Origin: Cafeteria roenbergensis
Taxonomy: Eukaryota > Sar > Bigyra > Bicosoecida > Cafeteriaceae
Direction: 5' to 3'
NCBI GenBank assembly: GCA_008330645.1
Contig: VLTN01000011.1
Span: forward strand, 124,001 to 188,000
Length of the DNA stretch: 64,000 nucleotides
The position numbers and the translations under genes were made by a program. The notes under the pieces are model-generated. The model did not search any database. It was not told the DNA's origin and saw nothing but the letters and a program-made list of their open reading frames with translations. Position 1 is the first letter of the stretch, and each line of letters begins with the position of its first letter. This document shows, piece after piece, positions 20,901 through 32,000 of the stretch.

Positions 20901-21119
20901 GCTCAGAGGGCGTACCAGGACGGGCCGCGCGCCGCCCGCGCTGTCGTGAAGCACCACGGCACTTCCGCTCCAGACGGTGCGGCACAGGGGCTCGCCTGCG
21001 CCGCTCAGGACGGCGACTGGCTGGGCCCGGGGCTGCCGGACCGCGGCGGCACGTCGGGCGCTTGGGGGCAGCACAGCCCGCCACGCCCGCCCTGCGCCCC
21101 GTGAGACCTGGCTCAGCAT
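17982..21119 (-). CDS. P-loop NTPase with C-terminal PD-(D/E)XK-like nuclease domain (Crinkler/RHS-like), 1045 aa
   Basis: A single uninterrupted ORF runs from ATG at 21119 to TGA at 17984-17982. The N-terminus (MLSQVSRGAGRAWRAVLPPS then ARRAAAVRQ) is Arg/Ser/Ala-rich and free of acidic residues for about 40 positions, as in mitochondrial presequences. A coiled coil follows with three 11-residue repeats (EKREAEEQAAK). Walker A is GPRGVGKTS (residues about 395-403) and Walker B is MFLVIDEADE (508-517). The C-terminal domain has Asp880 in DVVILTTADRE and Gln902-Val-Lys904 in LVLLQVKTS, the D...(E/Q)xK core of PD-(D/E)XK nucleases. This NTPase-plus-REase pairing is known in the Crinkler and trypanosome RHS-type effector families. 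The family link is inferred from architecture. The gene is intronless and visibly less GC-rich than its neighbours, which hints at transfer or a selfish origin. Confidence 0.72.
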   Translation of the reverse strand: MLSQVSRGAGRAWRAVLPPSARRAAAVRQPRAQPVAVLSGAGEPLCRTVWSGSAVVLHDSAGGARPVLVRPLSSAASETDSQLFSTDAERWATVHLPRESARRDAVGLALGALSLSSVSPTDARARVELGQDFFLFVLEMAAVKGLRSADNEDIVKLLGRLGTASMELAHCTDIDAVLQHARVTLEMPGGEAQLAKWHRLGHLQSVAGRFAEVMAKPSALATVQTHADSLLARAEKQAEKQAEKEKREAEEQAAKEKREAEEQAAKEKREAEEQAAARESRGKVLAKLDKAIGVVHKDLLEATAAQLPERGDQSVEDFVLAQMQPPGGLSAAVRMAGSSPKELSVVPQAVEQPWWLLWPGSEARKWLASRMAGDIAALTQPTNRLGETNGRAVFGPRGVGKTSMLAAGAVAAGVFSSIPSLPEGSRRIVPVYLNMGHAAYLYESAAKHGSAWLRCASPLMMLIDRAVQRAGFKPKIDLDPDARKWDGSSWWSVPPEAGKFLQEHNLSMFLVIDEADEPYKKGGQFAEELRDFIDQKWNMSYYVSGSAAQMRDLLYRPQQLEGSGVYRWQDFKDYVMHSDKLAAQAALPPIQHLAEFAEAIKCIGAEFAAPKLFRAACEWSSDETTRLRFAELVLQHGGVLRSLVADNKPTSNELPLFKMRSDISAVPARLDIARIFYDRLIRKWPGLKSESVVGMLASDSLRSVTEVRIDFAELVATINERVASSHGQQREMLAVTEVESTLSSLSDTGVLTLSGSFWAPASWTSVLAILLSAEANVELPYEQRVHLRYPTIGSTTTEPAMAGAFAKRGQQSTVFVNGAGHQPSAELKASLWKSMRALGRTDSHGLPAIEQVKWPKKGEGNFADWKLDSFLGPTPDSGVDVVILTTADRERSPPVQHLVLLQVKTSAAREDKTIPNLEKVGGIVDGFTRQLESCPGLVSGIKGRFSGDAALVVWTIIVTNRTVTAATVKKLREAARSRRARLVEALNQGAPEPATGAASEESRMPAFHGPFVGVSSGDELLKGLSSAIKHWARKSDMKEWAGKLE
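20293..20391 (-). repeat. 33-bp coding repeat, 3 units
   Basis: Three exact or near-exact 33-bp units encode EKREAEEQAAK in the coiled coil of the NTPase-nuclease protein. The unit length keeps the frame. Eleven residues equals three helical turns, so the repeat extends a charged helix. Confidence 0.9.
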
Positions 21120-22494
21120 GGCAAGCTCGGCAAAAAGCGAAGAAGGTTGCCCTCTGTGGGCCTTTCAGCGTCGCGGGCGGCCTCCTGGGAGTCCGCGGGC
21201 GCAGCAAAGGCGAGTGCGTTCGGCTAGTTCGTCGTCACATGTTTTTGCTGGCCTGCAGCTCTGCCCGATTCAGCCAAGAGCAAACACACAATTCACGCGC
21301 GGCCGAGCAGGGCCGCGCCTGCAGCCCGGCCATCGCCCAGTCGACCCGCAGATTCGGCCATGCTTGTTTCCGTGCATGGTGCATGGTGTGGTCGTGCTCG
21401 AGTGTGGCTTACGCGCTCGGCGGGCGTTGCGAAGCACAGACGCTGCTTGTCGCCGCTGTCGCGCAGGCTCCTCCACCGCCCCAGGGCCGCTCCAGCCCCA
21501 CACCCCCCAGCGCCCACTCCCTCAGCTGCAAGACCTGTGTCGCCTCAAAGCAAATGCCGGGGGGCAGGGGCCTGATATGGCGCTGGCTGGGGAGGCAACC
21601 CCGCCGGAGGCGCCGCTGCCGCAAGCCCCGCACCTGAGCATGGGAGTCGCGGCCAGGAGTTTCGGGTGGGCAATCAGCACATTGTCGTGAACCTGTGCAG
21701 TCTATGCCCAGCACTCGGCTTGCGGTGCTCGCCCGCCGCCCCGCGAAACAGACGAGAGGGCAGCGAGCGGGAGTTGCTTGGTCTCTGTGGCGTTGCTTCG
21801 CGGCTCACCCCAGCCACACCTGTTTCCGAGGAAGGTGAGCAGGCAATGTCTGGCCGAAGGCACCGAACAATGGGATTGATTGGTGGAGGCTCATGGATTC
21901 AGTTGGCTGGAGTCGACGACTCGGCGTGCTGCCAGGACCCACGCGTCCTGCACTGGACGGAGAGCGGAAGGGACTTGGCCTTGCGCACAGAGGCCGTGGG
22001 GGCACGAGCTTCCCCGAGGCACGGCGTGGGAATTGCGCGCGGCTTGCCGTCGCGATTGGGGAGAGTCGTCTCGTGCTTCGGCCTTGGCGATTGGCGCGCA
22101 TTCGGGCCTGCGTGGCAGGGCGATTCAACTCGCGGACAGGCAAGCATCCAGTTCTTCCGGAGGCGTCAACGAGCCGGGCAGAAGAGACGAGGTCTACCAC
22201 GTCCCGGGATCGGCAGGCAGTGCGAGACCTCGCGGAGCACGATCGCCCGCGCCCCTGCCGCCAAGCATCAGCTGCCGGGGTGGCTGCGGGCCAAGCTCCG
22301 CAAGTGCCTGTACGGCGACGGGGTGGCGAGGCTGGCGAACGAGCAAGTCGAGGCGCCCTGGCAGCGCAAGATGGTGCTGCACCACGACGACATGCTGGGT
22401 GTGAATCGGGTGCCACAGCTGCTCGCCGCAGTCGTCTCAAGGCCCGCGGCCGGTTGCGACATTCGTGAAAGTGTGAACCTCCTCCACCAAGCGC
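21120..22494. other. Unassigned region with possible remnant ORFs
   Basis: These 1375 bases lie between the start of the minus-strand NTPase gene and transposon copy 2. The first part should hold the promoter of the NTPase gene. From about 21860 to 22494 plus-strand frames are open, and the segment at 22262-22490 reads like protein (LPGWLRAKLRKCLYGDG, VARLANEQVEAPWQRKMVLH), but the preceding coding-like stretch is in another frame. I do not recognise a family. It may be a decayed host gene into which copy 2 inserted, or an upstream part of the element missing from copy 1. No RNA gene seen. Confidence 0.35.
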
Positions 22495-25400
22495 GTTGGG
22501 TGGGGGAGGAAGAAGCTCCAAGAAGTCGGGGAATACCTCGTAAGGTTGGTCGAAAGTTCAGCGCATTTCTCTTGGCCGTCCATATGCGAGGCTACAGGGG
22601 TTCCCGAGTCCACCATCCGGTCGAAATATGGACAACGTGCGGAGCTGGACCGCGCCTGGACTGCGGGCGCGGGCGGCCGAGCTGTCCCACCGGCCTGACT
22701 CGACGGTGGACCACGAGTGGGTTGTGGTGAGTCCCCTCACTGCCCGCCTTGCAGACCTGCCCTTGAGACGCCGCCCATGGTCATTGTGTATTCTGTGTGT
22801 GTGTTAACCTTGCAGGCGTCGTTGTACGGCGACATCACTCTGCTGCGGAGCGTGATGCCCGGAGACAGCTTGGCCATCATTCGCACTGCATGCGCCTGCG
22901 CGCGCAGCAACTGCTTGCAGCTGCTCTTGACGGAAGGAGACGATCAGCCAGTCAAGCGGTTCTCGGCCCACCGGCGCTGGACGCCCTGGTCGGGCGCTAC
23001 ACCGAGGAAGAGACGACCGACCCTTTTGGCGAGAGGCTTTGGCGGCGCGTGTCACGGCGTAGGGAGTTCTCCCGCTTGCAGCTGTTGCACACGACGGCAA
23101 AGGCCGGGTCGCGCAGCGATGCGGAGCAGTGTTCAGCTGCGAAATTCTACACTGAGGTGTTGAGTTCTGAGCTTGCTCGAGTCGGGAGGTGCCGAGATGT
23201 GTACCAACTGGACGAAGTGTGCCTGCAGTAGCTTCGCATGGACGAGAGGTTCTTGTCACTCGCAGAGACACGTCGTCGCATGGACCAGGTCAAGCTGGGC
23301 GGCACGCGCGAGTCGATTACCATGCTTCCGATCAGCAACTGCGAGTCCACCCGCTGCGTCATTAGGGTTGCCAAGAGCACCAAGGCCGCGGACGACGCAC
23401 GCAGGCAACTAACCGCTGGGACACTGCTGGCACCGACGGTCGAAGCAGCGGAGGGCCTCAGCAGAGCATCGAAGGGCTCCGTTCGCGTGCTCTCTGCCTG
23501 CACGGACTCGCCCGTACCCCCCGCCAGGCAGCCCCTCAGGTCCCCCGGGCACTTGTGGACAGACGTCAGAGACTCATCTCACAGCTGAAGACCATGCCGA
23601 GGTCATTGAAGAGCCGGCTGATCATGTCGACGACGGTGACGACTGCGACGCTGACTCCAGCGCCGCCGACGACACGATTGATGATGACAACGGCGACGGA
23701 GCGCCTCCCCCGCCCGGCATAGCAGCAGCAGCAGCGTCTGCTGCTGTGGCAGGGGCGACTCCGGCGCGGTGCTCGCGTAGCTCGACAGGCACAAGGCGCC
23801 GGAAATCGGTTGAGCCGCAGCGCAGTGCCGCCGCCATGTCGGTGAAGCACGTGCCCAGTCTGGCTACCGTCTCCCAAATGCACACGTGTGGCGCCTTACA
23901 CCTGTTCTCCGTCTCCTGCAGCGGCTGGGTGACTCGGTCCATCTTCAGGGAGGCCATGGATCGCTGGACGGCGTGGGAGCAGATTCAAGACTCGGACTGG
24001 GAGAAACGGCCCAAACTCTTGCTGATGGACGGCCGCGCGGCACACACCGACGTTGCGTCTATCAAGCATCTTCAGGACGTAGGCATGCGGTGTGCCGTGC
24101 CTCCTGGCGCCTCCTCGCACATGTGTCAAGTTTTGGACAACGGGCCGATCGGCGTCTTTCGCAAGGATTTCGCGCCAATCCGCGTGGGGGGGCGCGGCTG
24201 CTACTCTTACGGGTGCTGTGACTTGCCCTGCGACCAGTACCGGGCTCCGCAAGGGCGTTACCAGCCCCAAAGTGTTCGCCGAGCTGGAGATCGATTCGGG
24301 CGAGGGCAAGACTAGCGGCACTTTTGTTCGACCCAAGGACGCTCGCAAGACGAAAGTGCACCCCTCTGACACGCTGTGTGCAGGGTACTACGCCTGGGTC
24401 GCGGCGGCACCTCCAGCCGTGCGTGCTGGCGGCTTCGTTCGAACTGGGACTTTCGCCAAGGGCTTCACGCCCGACTCAAAGCCCACCTGCGGCCCTGAAA
24501 AGATCCTCGAACGCATGGGGGCCCACCGTGGCGACCATGGCCGCGGTGCCATCGCCGATGCGGTGGTAGAGCGGGCTATGCAGTCGATCTCGGACAAGTC
24601 TGGCTTGACGCCCGAATTCACCAGTCGCATGAGGAAGGAGCTGGACATCATTCGGGTGGCGACGAACTACGGTTTCGCCGACGACGTCGACGGTCCAAAT
24701 CGAGCGAAACGCATGGCTTTAGACCTTGATAGTCGCCAATCAGTCGCCCGGACGACAGTCGCCTTGTTGAGAGGCAACGAGCGCTATGAGCGCCACCAGA
24801 GACAGCTCGACGTCACAGACGCGCACTTCAATGAGATTGGGGCCCAGGCCCGTGCTGACCATGTCCTGAAGTCGCTCAGGGGGTAGCTGGAGCAGGCCAA
24901 GCAGGCCAACGCGAAGGCTCGAACCACTTTGAAGACGGTTTCTGGCACGGATGTGGCCCAGCAGGCATCCACACCCCTGAAAATGATTGATTTGGTGCTT
25001 GACACCCAGGCAACGCCGACCAAGGCGGCGCTGAAGCGAGACTTGCTTCTCGACTCTCCAGTGGCGAGCCTGGCGATGGACAAGCTCCGTCTCGTCAAGC
25101 AGCTGGTGTCCGTGGGTCTTCAGGCTGCCTCCGTGTCAGGAGCGCTCGCTCCTGCCCCTCCTTCACCAGGTGGGGCGCCTGCACCGGCGGAAACGCGCGT
25201 GCAAAATCCACAAGCCGCCAGCTCGCCGTCTCCTTCTCCCCCCGCCCACTGCATGGGCGAGTCGACAAGCCAGAAGCCCGTCAGCACGGGCACTGGCCGC
25301 ACGAATGCGTCTCAGACATGTTGTTGAGGGTTTTGTGCTTGACTGTCGCGTCGTTGCTCCTGGCCGGTGCTCGCCAGCCGAAGGCTTGACGGCCCGGCTG

Positions 25401-25848
25401 GCACCGCAGTCCCACGCAAATCATACTCGCCCCAAATTTCCGCTGCCTAGCTGGACCTAGGGGAGGGTCTCACGCGCAGCGGCGAGCACTTTTTCAAGTT
25501 GCCTGCGACGAGCGCCCCGGAAACGGATCGCCACATCCGTTGGGCGCTGCCCCGGCCGTGCGATCGAGCCTTGCCGCCACCTACGCTACAAAGGGCACCC
25601 GTGGGTGCCAAAAGAACCGACCGGGGCCTTGATCTGGGCGCGAGAAATGCAAACTGTAACCATTTGGTCACGTGCTCTGCCAGGGCATTGTACATTTCCC
25701 CTCGTAGTTGGCGGGGACCGCGCTCAAACCGACAGCCCGTGCGGCTACGCGTCTGAAATGCGATGGACTGCGAATTGGTGACGTCTACTGGGGAGCCAAG
25801 GGACTCGGTCAGTACTCTTTCCGAAACACTGCAACCGGATGGTCAAGC
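22495..25848 (+). mobile_element. Pogo-like DNA transposon, copy 2 (degraded)
   Basis: This is the second copy of the 3.35-kb element at 6030-9382, in the same orientation and of almost the same length, with scattered substitutions and single-base indels. The intron boundaries (gtgagt donor at about 22727, ttgcag acceptor near 22816) are kept. The right edge (ggatggtcaagc, 25848) is 214 bp upstream of the VPS13 start codon. No terminal inverted repeat or target-site duplication is evident. The high similarity of the copies implies recent movement or a recent segmental duplication. Confidence 0.82.
22507..25327 (+). pseudogene. Pogo/DDE_1-type transposase, copy 2, inactivated
   Basis: The gene matches the copy 1 transposase and keeps the second and third catalytic Asp codons (24028-24030 in LLMDGRAAHT, 24136-24138 in CQVLDNGPIG). 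Its lesions differ from those of copy 1: an extra base near 22634 that shifts the frame after the helix-turn-helix and leads to TGA in exon 1, a one-base loss near 22954, TAG at 23229-23231 (TGG in copy 1), a one-base shift near 24192, and TAG at 24884-24886. The end matches copy 1 at TGA 25325-25327. Not expected to be active. Confidence 0.8.
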
Positions 25849-26062
25849 TCTGGCTCTCGCTTGCTGCTTCGGCCTCTGCAGCTGGCAGCGCGTGCCTGGC
25901 CGGCGGCGAGGCAGCAAGCGAGGCCGCCCCCCCGCGGACACACACTCGCCCCCGGCGGGCTGCCTGCACCTCGCGTCTGCGCCGGGCGCGGCTGCTCTCC
26001 AGTCTGCCCGTGGGCGCTCGGCAACAGCTGCAAGCAGCCCACCACTGCCGCGCCGCGCCGCC

Positions 26063-29000
26063 ATGTCGTTCCTGACAAGGCCCCTGAAGGGCATGGCCAT
26101 GGCGCAGGTCAAACCGCTCCTGGACAAGTTCATCAAAGGCGACAGCCTGGACGCAGACACGGTGCAGGTGGACACCACGGGGATCACCATCAATAACGTG
26201 GTGAGTGCCGAGTGTGCGCCAGCCTTGGGCCTGGGTACGCCCCTCAGCCATTCTGCCGTGCCCTCAGCATTGAGCCAAGCAGCTTTGGGGCAGCCGCAAT
26301 CGCCCCGTGTGGCCGGGCAGTCTGTCGCATCCTAGCCCGGCAGTGTTTGGAGTCCGTGGCGGCCACGCAGCGAAGCGAAAAGCACGCAGCCGTCGAGCGA
26401 GCTGGCTCGGCGCCGCAGACTGCTGCGTGCGAGCCTCGCGACCAGGAGGAAGGTGCCACTATCGGGCCATCGTGGGTGGCGGGGTGGGAGTATGCAGGCC
26501 CTCCATGACGGCAGAGGGGCAGGGGAGCAAGGTGACGGGGATCGTGCGGGCCAAGGCAATGCGACGGCGCTGATTGGCCGCACACGCTGGCGCCGCCGCC
26601 AGGCGGAGGCCCGGCAGCGTGCACGCGGCTCATTGTCCCCTTCGCCGCCCCTCGTCTCCTCCCGATCCCACCCGGGCGGCGTCGGGACAGCGACTGGGGG
26701 CCCGGCCATTTCGGCCTGGCAAGTGTGGCCGGCACACTTGAAACGAAGCGACTGCCCCAGAGTAAACCCCTTCGCGCCGGCGGCAACTGCGTTGTTCCGG
26801 AGCCCGCCCCCGCCCGGAGGGAGCTGCCCAGCGCGCGAGTATTCACCCCTGCTCCGTTCCCTGGGCGCGGCGCTTGTCCCGCAGGAGCTAAACATCGATT
26901 CGCTGCTCGAGGTCGCTGGGATGACTGCGGCGCTGCCTGTGCGAATCGAGGCCGCGGTCGTTCGGCGGCTCAAGATCCGCATCTCGTGGACGGAGTTGCT
27001 ATCTGCGCCCCTCAGCGTGGACTTGGACGGGGTCTACGTGGTGGCCACGCTGCGCACGGATGCCAGCTCCAAGGAGCAGCTTGTTGCGGCTCTCGCCGAG
27101 GCAGAGGCCGCGGTGTCTGCCCGGCTTGCCCAAGCGGCTGCCGCCCACCTCGCGGCTGCCACGGCGTCGGTCGGCCCTGCTGAGGTGGGGCAGGCTGGCA
27201 GGGCGCGTAGCATGACGACGTCGCTTTTGAACCGGCTTGCAGACGCGCTGCGGCTGTCGGTGCGGGACGTCCACATTCGCCTCGAGAGCCGCCCGCACCC
27301 GGCCCTACAGCACGGGGGTAGCGGCGCGGGAACCGCCGACGATTGGGCCGAGCCCCAGCTCCGCGCAGAGCGCGAGCGGGAAGAAAAGCGTCTCCGGCTG
27401 CTGCAAGACGCCTCCGCGCTGCGGCGCAAGGTGGTCCGGGCAGAGGGCAAGGCCCTCAGGCTGCGGCAGAGCAGAGCTGCGAGCAGCATCCGCCAGGCGT
27501 CCGTGGCGGGCCCGGCGGCCCCGGAGGACGACGGGGCGCCAACCGAGGCGGCCGTGGTGGAGGCCGAAGAGGAGGCAGCGCTGCTGCGACAGCGGCTCGC
27601 GGAGATGCTGCAGCAGCGGGAGCAGTCGGCGAGGGAGGCGGTGCTCCGGCTGCAGGCTCGCCGCTTCCAGAGCGGCAGGCGCCAGCGCACGCGTGGTGAC
27701 GACCACGTCGCCTACGCAGCGGGAGTGACGCTCGCGTCTCTCACAGTGTCCAGCATCACCCCAGACGGGGAGCTGTCCACCGGCGTGCGCGGCGACAAGG
27801 CCACCTCCTTCCTGCGCAAGCGCGTGCAGGTTGAGGGGCTGGGCGTGTATCTGGACAGCGGCTGCCGCCTCGCCGTCTACGGCAACGACCACGGGAGAGG
27901 TGCCACCGCGCTCGATGTCATCGACCTCATGCGCCGGCTGGCGCAGGATCGCGAGAGCGACGCAGACGGGGCCGCTCTGCCGCAGGGGCGCCGGCCGCTT
28001 CCCACGGGCTATGGCTCGTCTGGCGTGCCAACACCCGCGGAGGTGCAGGCGATGGTGGAGGCTGCGGGTGCCGGCGACGCGGCCCCGCTCAAGGCTCTGC
28101 TTGCTCGCCACGACAGGGAGAGCATAGCTGTGCGCCGTGAGGTGCTGGACCGCCTCGTGACGCCGGCGGAGGAGGCGCTGGCGGAGGCCTCGGTGGCCAC
28201 GCGGCGCGAAATGCGCAGGTGGCGCAGGCACTACCGCCGCAAGAGGGCGGCCATCCGGTCAGCTGACACGGCTCTGGCTCTTGCTGCAGTCGCGTCCATT
28301 CAGAAGAGCGGCGGCAGCGTTTGGGGCGGTGCGGGAAGCAGGACTGGGTTGGAGCTGAGCGACGCCGGCCCGGCGGGCGCGCTAGGGCATCGCGCGCCCC
28401 CCTGGGGGGGGCACGGGTCCACGCTGCCGCCCGCCTCAGTTATGAGTGGACGCACGTCGGATGCAACGCAGGGAGCGCCTGCCTACGACGGGTCTTCTCG
28501 CCGCACCCCGACGCGGAGGCAAACCGCGGCAGCGCTGGCGGAGCTCGGACGCGAGCTCACCGGCTGGGCGGGGGAGGTAGAGACCATGGCGGCGGAGGCT
28601 GGGGTGCTCAGCGGCGCCGCCAGTGCATCGGAGGGCCGCTCAGCGGCCGCGGCCGCGGCTGCGGCAGCGAGTGGAGCCGGCGCCTCGGCGGCCAGTGGTG
28701 TCCGCGCCTCGGAGCCGCCTGCCTCGGCGTCGCGGCTTGCGGCCACGCAGGGGGACCGCGCTGGCGCGCGCGGCCCGCTGACGTCGGAGCTGTCCGGGGG
28801 CGCGGGGTGCGGCACCGCAGCCTCCGCCGGCGTGTCCATCGACGCGCTCCTGCGCGCCGAAGCGGCCCTCGGGCAGCTCGAGGCAGAGGCGTCCGACGAC
28901 GGGGAGGGAGGCCTCCCCGCCGTTACGGCGCGGCGGCGCAGAGCCGGTCAGGGCACCCCCAGACGCCTCGACGGTCGGGGCAGAGCGGGCGGCGCGCATG

Positions 29001-32000
29001 CAGCCGCGGCACGCGGGAGCGAGCAGGACGGCTCCTCGGCTGGCGATGACACTGGCGACGAGACGGACGACGGAGCCGAGAGCGGGCGGGAGGAGGACAT
29101 GTGGCCGGCGCGCATGGCGGCAGAGCAGGCCCTGCTGAGGGAACTGCCGCTCGGCAGACGCAACTGGATTCTCACGCCCACGTCCATCTCGCTGGGGGTG
29201 GTGCTGAACGACGCCGGCGACCCCCCGGCGGCAGAGCTTGAGCCGCTGGTGCGCGAGTCGCTCGGGATGGCCTGGGCCGAGACGGTGGCGGCGGAAATGC
29301 CGAGCGAGCTCGACAGGGAGGCAGCCCTGCAGGCGCTGGAAGCGTCCCGCGAGCGCCCCGCCGACATGGAGGCGGAGCTGGACGCGCTGGAGGAGCAGTG
29401 GGACGACTTTGTGTCCGACCCCTTTGCCGCGCTGTGCTCCGTGTGGACCAAGGGGGGCGGCGCGAGCGAGGCACGCGGCGTGGCCGGGCTGGAGCTGGCA
29501 GCCCTGGCGCGGCGCAAGGGGGCCATTGTGCCCGTCGCGGCGCGCTCCGGAGCTGCGCAGGATTCGGCGCGGACGCGCAGCCCCGCAGTGGCCGCAGCGG
29601 CGGCTCGGCAAGCAGCTTCCCGCGGCGGTGGGCCCGTGGTGCGGTGGATGCGGCGCTGCGGCATGGGAAGCAACACCCAGGCCCGGGACATTGCTCGCCG
29701 GTTTGAAAAGGCGGCGTGCACGCGCTCGCCGGCGGTCGACGCCTCAGTCACCGTTGAGGCGCTGCGGCTGCGCCTGACCTCTGGACAGCTGCGCGCCCTC
29801 GGCCACCTGGTGACCCGCATCTCAGGCGCTCCTGCACTCGCGCCGCCCGTGTACGACGGGCCGGCAGCGGCAGCCTACGCCTCCTCGCTGCCCACGCCGC
29901 CGCCCCCGCGGCCGGAGCCCTCTGCTGGGGACCTCCTCCGTCTGCTGGCTGGGGACGAGACTGCGACCGGCGAACCCGTCGGCGACCCGGCCTTGCGCGT
30001 GGTCAGTGCCTACCGCCGCGTCATGGCCTGGTGCCGCGAGAAGGAGCTGGTGACGTCGGCGGCGGTGGCGCAGGCCGACCTCAGCCTGCCGGGCTGCGGC
30101 GGCGAGCTAGGCAAGTCGGTAGGCGACACTCTGGCGCGCAGAGCCGCGCTGGAGCGCTGGGCTCTCGCCGCTGGCATGGTGAACGTCCTGGGCAACGAAA
30201 GCGGAGCCGTGGCCGCGGCCGTGGCAGCCGCAGCGCAGGCGGCAAAGGAGGCGCAGCCGGCCGAGAAGGTGCGGGCAGCGGCTGCCGCCAAGCGGGCGAC
30301 CAGAGCAAGCGCTGCCGCCAAGGCCGCAGCGGCGGCGCCGGCGGCTGCCCCTCCGCCAGAGGACACGTCCTACTTCGGCATGGTCTCCAGCCTGCTGGGC
30401 TTCGGATACGCGCCTGCGCCTGCGCCTGCTCCTGCAGCAGCAGCGGCATCCGCAGCGGCTCTCCCAGCGGCGTCTGCTCCAGCTCCGGCGACGGGTGGAG
30501 CCGGCGACGGGGAGGGTTCCGAGGACGGGTCTGGCGACGAAGGCGGTGACGGGGACGCAGCACCGAGCGCGAGCGCTGTCGCTGCCGCAGCGGACCTCGC
30601 GCTGCATCGTCGGGGGGTCGCGGCCGTGGTGGGCGCGCTCTCGGCGCCGGAGCCGCTGTCCGACGAGCCCCCGCTCTGGTTGACAGCCCGGTACGCCGCG
30701 AGCAGAGGGCGCATCTACGAGCTGGTGCCGAGCCTGCGCGCGCGGGTCCGCGTGAGGCGCTTGGCGCTGGAGCTCTGCGCTCCCTGGGCCGAGCTGCCGG
30801 TCGAGCAGCGCGAAGCGCCGGCCACCGTCGCAGTCGCCAGCGGCGCGGCGGGCAGCGGAGACTGCTCGCCCATGACAAAGCTCAGGCGCGCCGTGCGAAT
30901 GGCTGCCGCCTGGGGGGCGGCCACCGGATCCCCCGAGGGGGCGCGCGACGCCATCGTGGCCGGATGCAAGTATCCTGTCCCGGCCGGCCACGCGAGCGTC
31001 ATATCCGTTTCCATTGCGGACGTCAACGCCGAGGCGGGCCTCGAGGCGCCCGAGCTCGTCGCGCTGGTGGACGAGGACGCTGGCGCCGAGGTCTTGCCGC
31101 TGCCGTCGCCGCCTTCCGGGCCCGTCGCTGCCAGGGTTAGCATCGCCGACCTGCGCGCAGACGACGCCGTCAGCCTCAGGAGCCAGCCTCGCTCGCAGGC
31201 GCGAACGGCAGCTCCGCCGGTCGCACCGCAGTCAAGGGCCAGCCGCGCTGGGGCGGCGGAAGCTGCTTCGGCGGGCTCCCGCGCTGCCGCCGCAGGCGCT
31301 GCCGCCGCCGGTGTGGAGGACGACCCGGCAGTCAAGCGGAGCCTGCTTGCGTTGGCGGGCCGCTTCCCTGTCGTCCGGCGCTTCGTTCCGCCGGTGATTC
31401 TCATGGGGGTAGCGGCGCAGAGGCTCGGCACGGCTGCGGGCGGCTCGGGTATCTCTGCTGGGGCGGTCGCCCGGGGCCTCAAGGCAGCGGCAACGGCACC
31501 GCTGCTCGAGGCGGACTTGACGTCCGGAGGGGCGGGGCCAGGGGTTGGCGGCTCCGTCGTACTGCGGAGGCTGGACATCCGCCCCCCCCTCGCCGCGGTG
31601 GGGTGCGTGCTTGTGGTCGTGGGGGCGTTCAGCGCTGGAATGGAGCTGGCCCCGCCCCAACAAGGCTCAGTGGTCGGCGACGCGGTCTCTGATCGCGCGC
31701 CTCCGGCAACAGCCCCTCCCCGCAAGGCGGCTGCGCAGGCGCCGGACTCTTCGTCGGCGCAGGGAGGAGGCAGCTCAGCGGGGGCTGCTCGGAGCGACAG
31801 GCACTCCCCCTCCAGCGGCCGCCGGAAGCCCAGCCGCAGCGCCCCCCCGGCATTTGCGCTTTCGGTCAAGGCAGAGCTGCCCCGCCTCATCCTCCCGCGC
31901 CGGCCTGATTCGGCGGGCACCGACCTTATCATGGTGGCGCTCGGCGATGCAGCCATCACGCTGGGCGAGGTGGAGCAGCCGGCGGCCCCCGGCGCCACGA

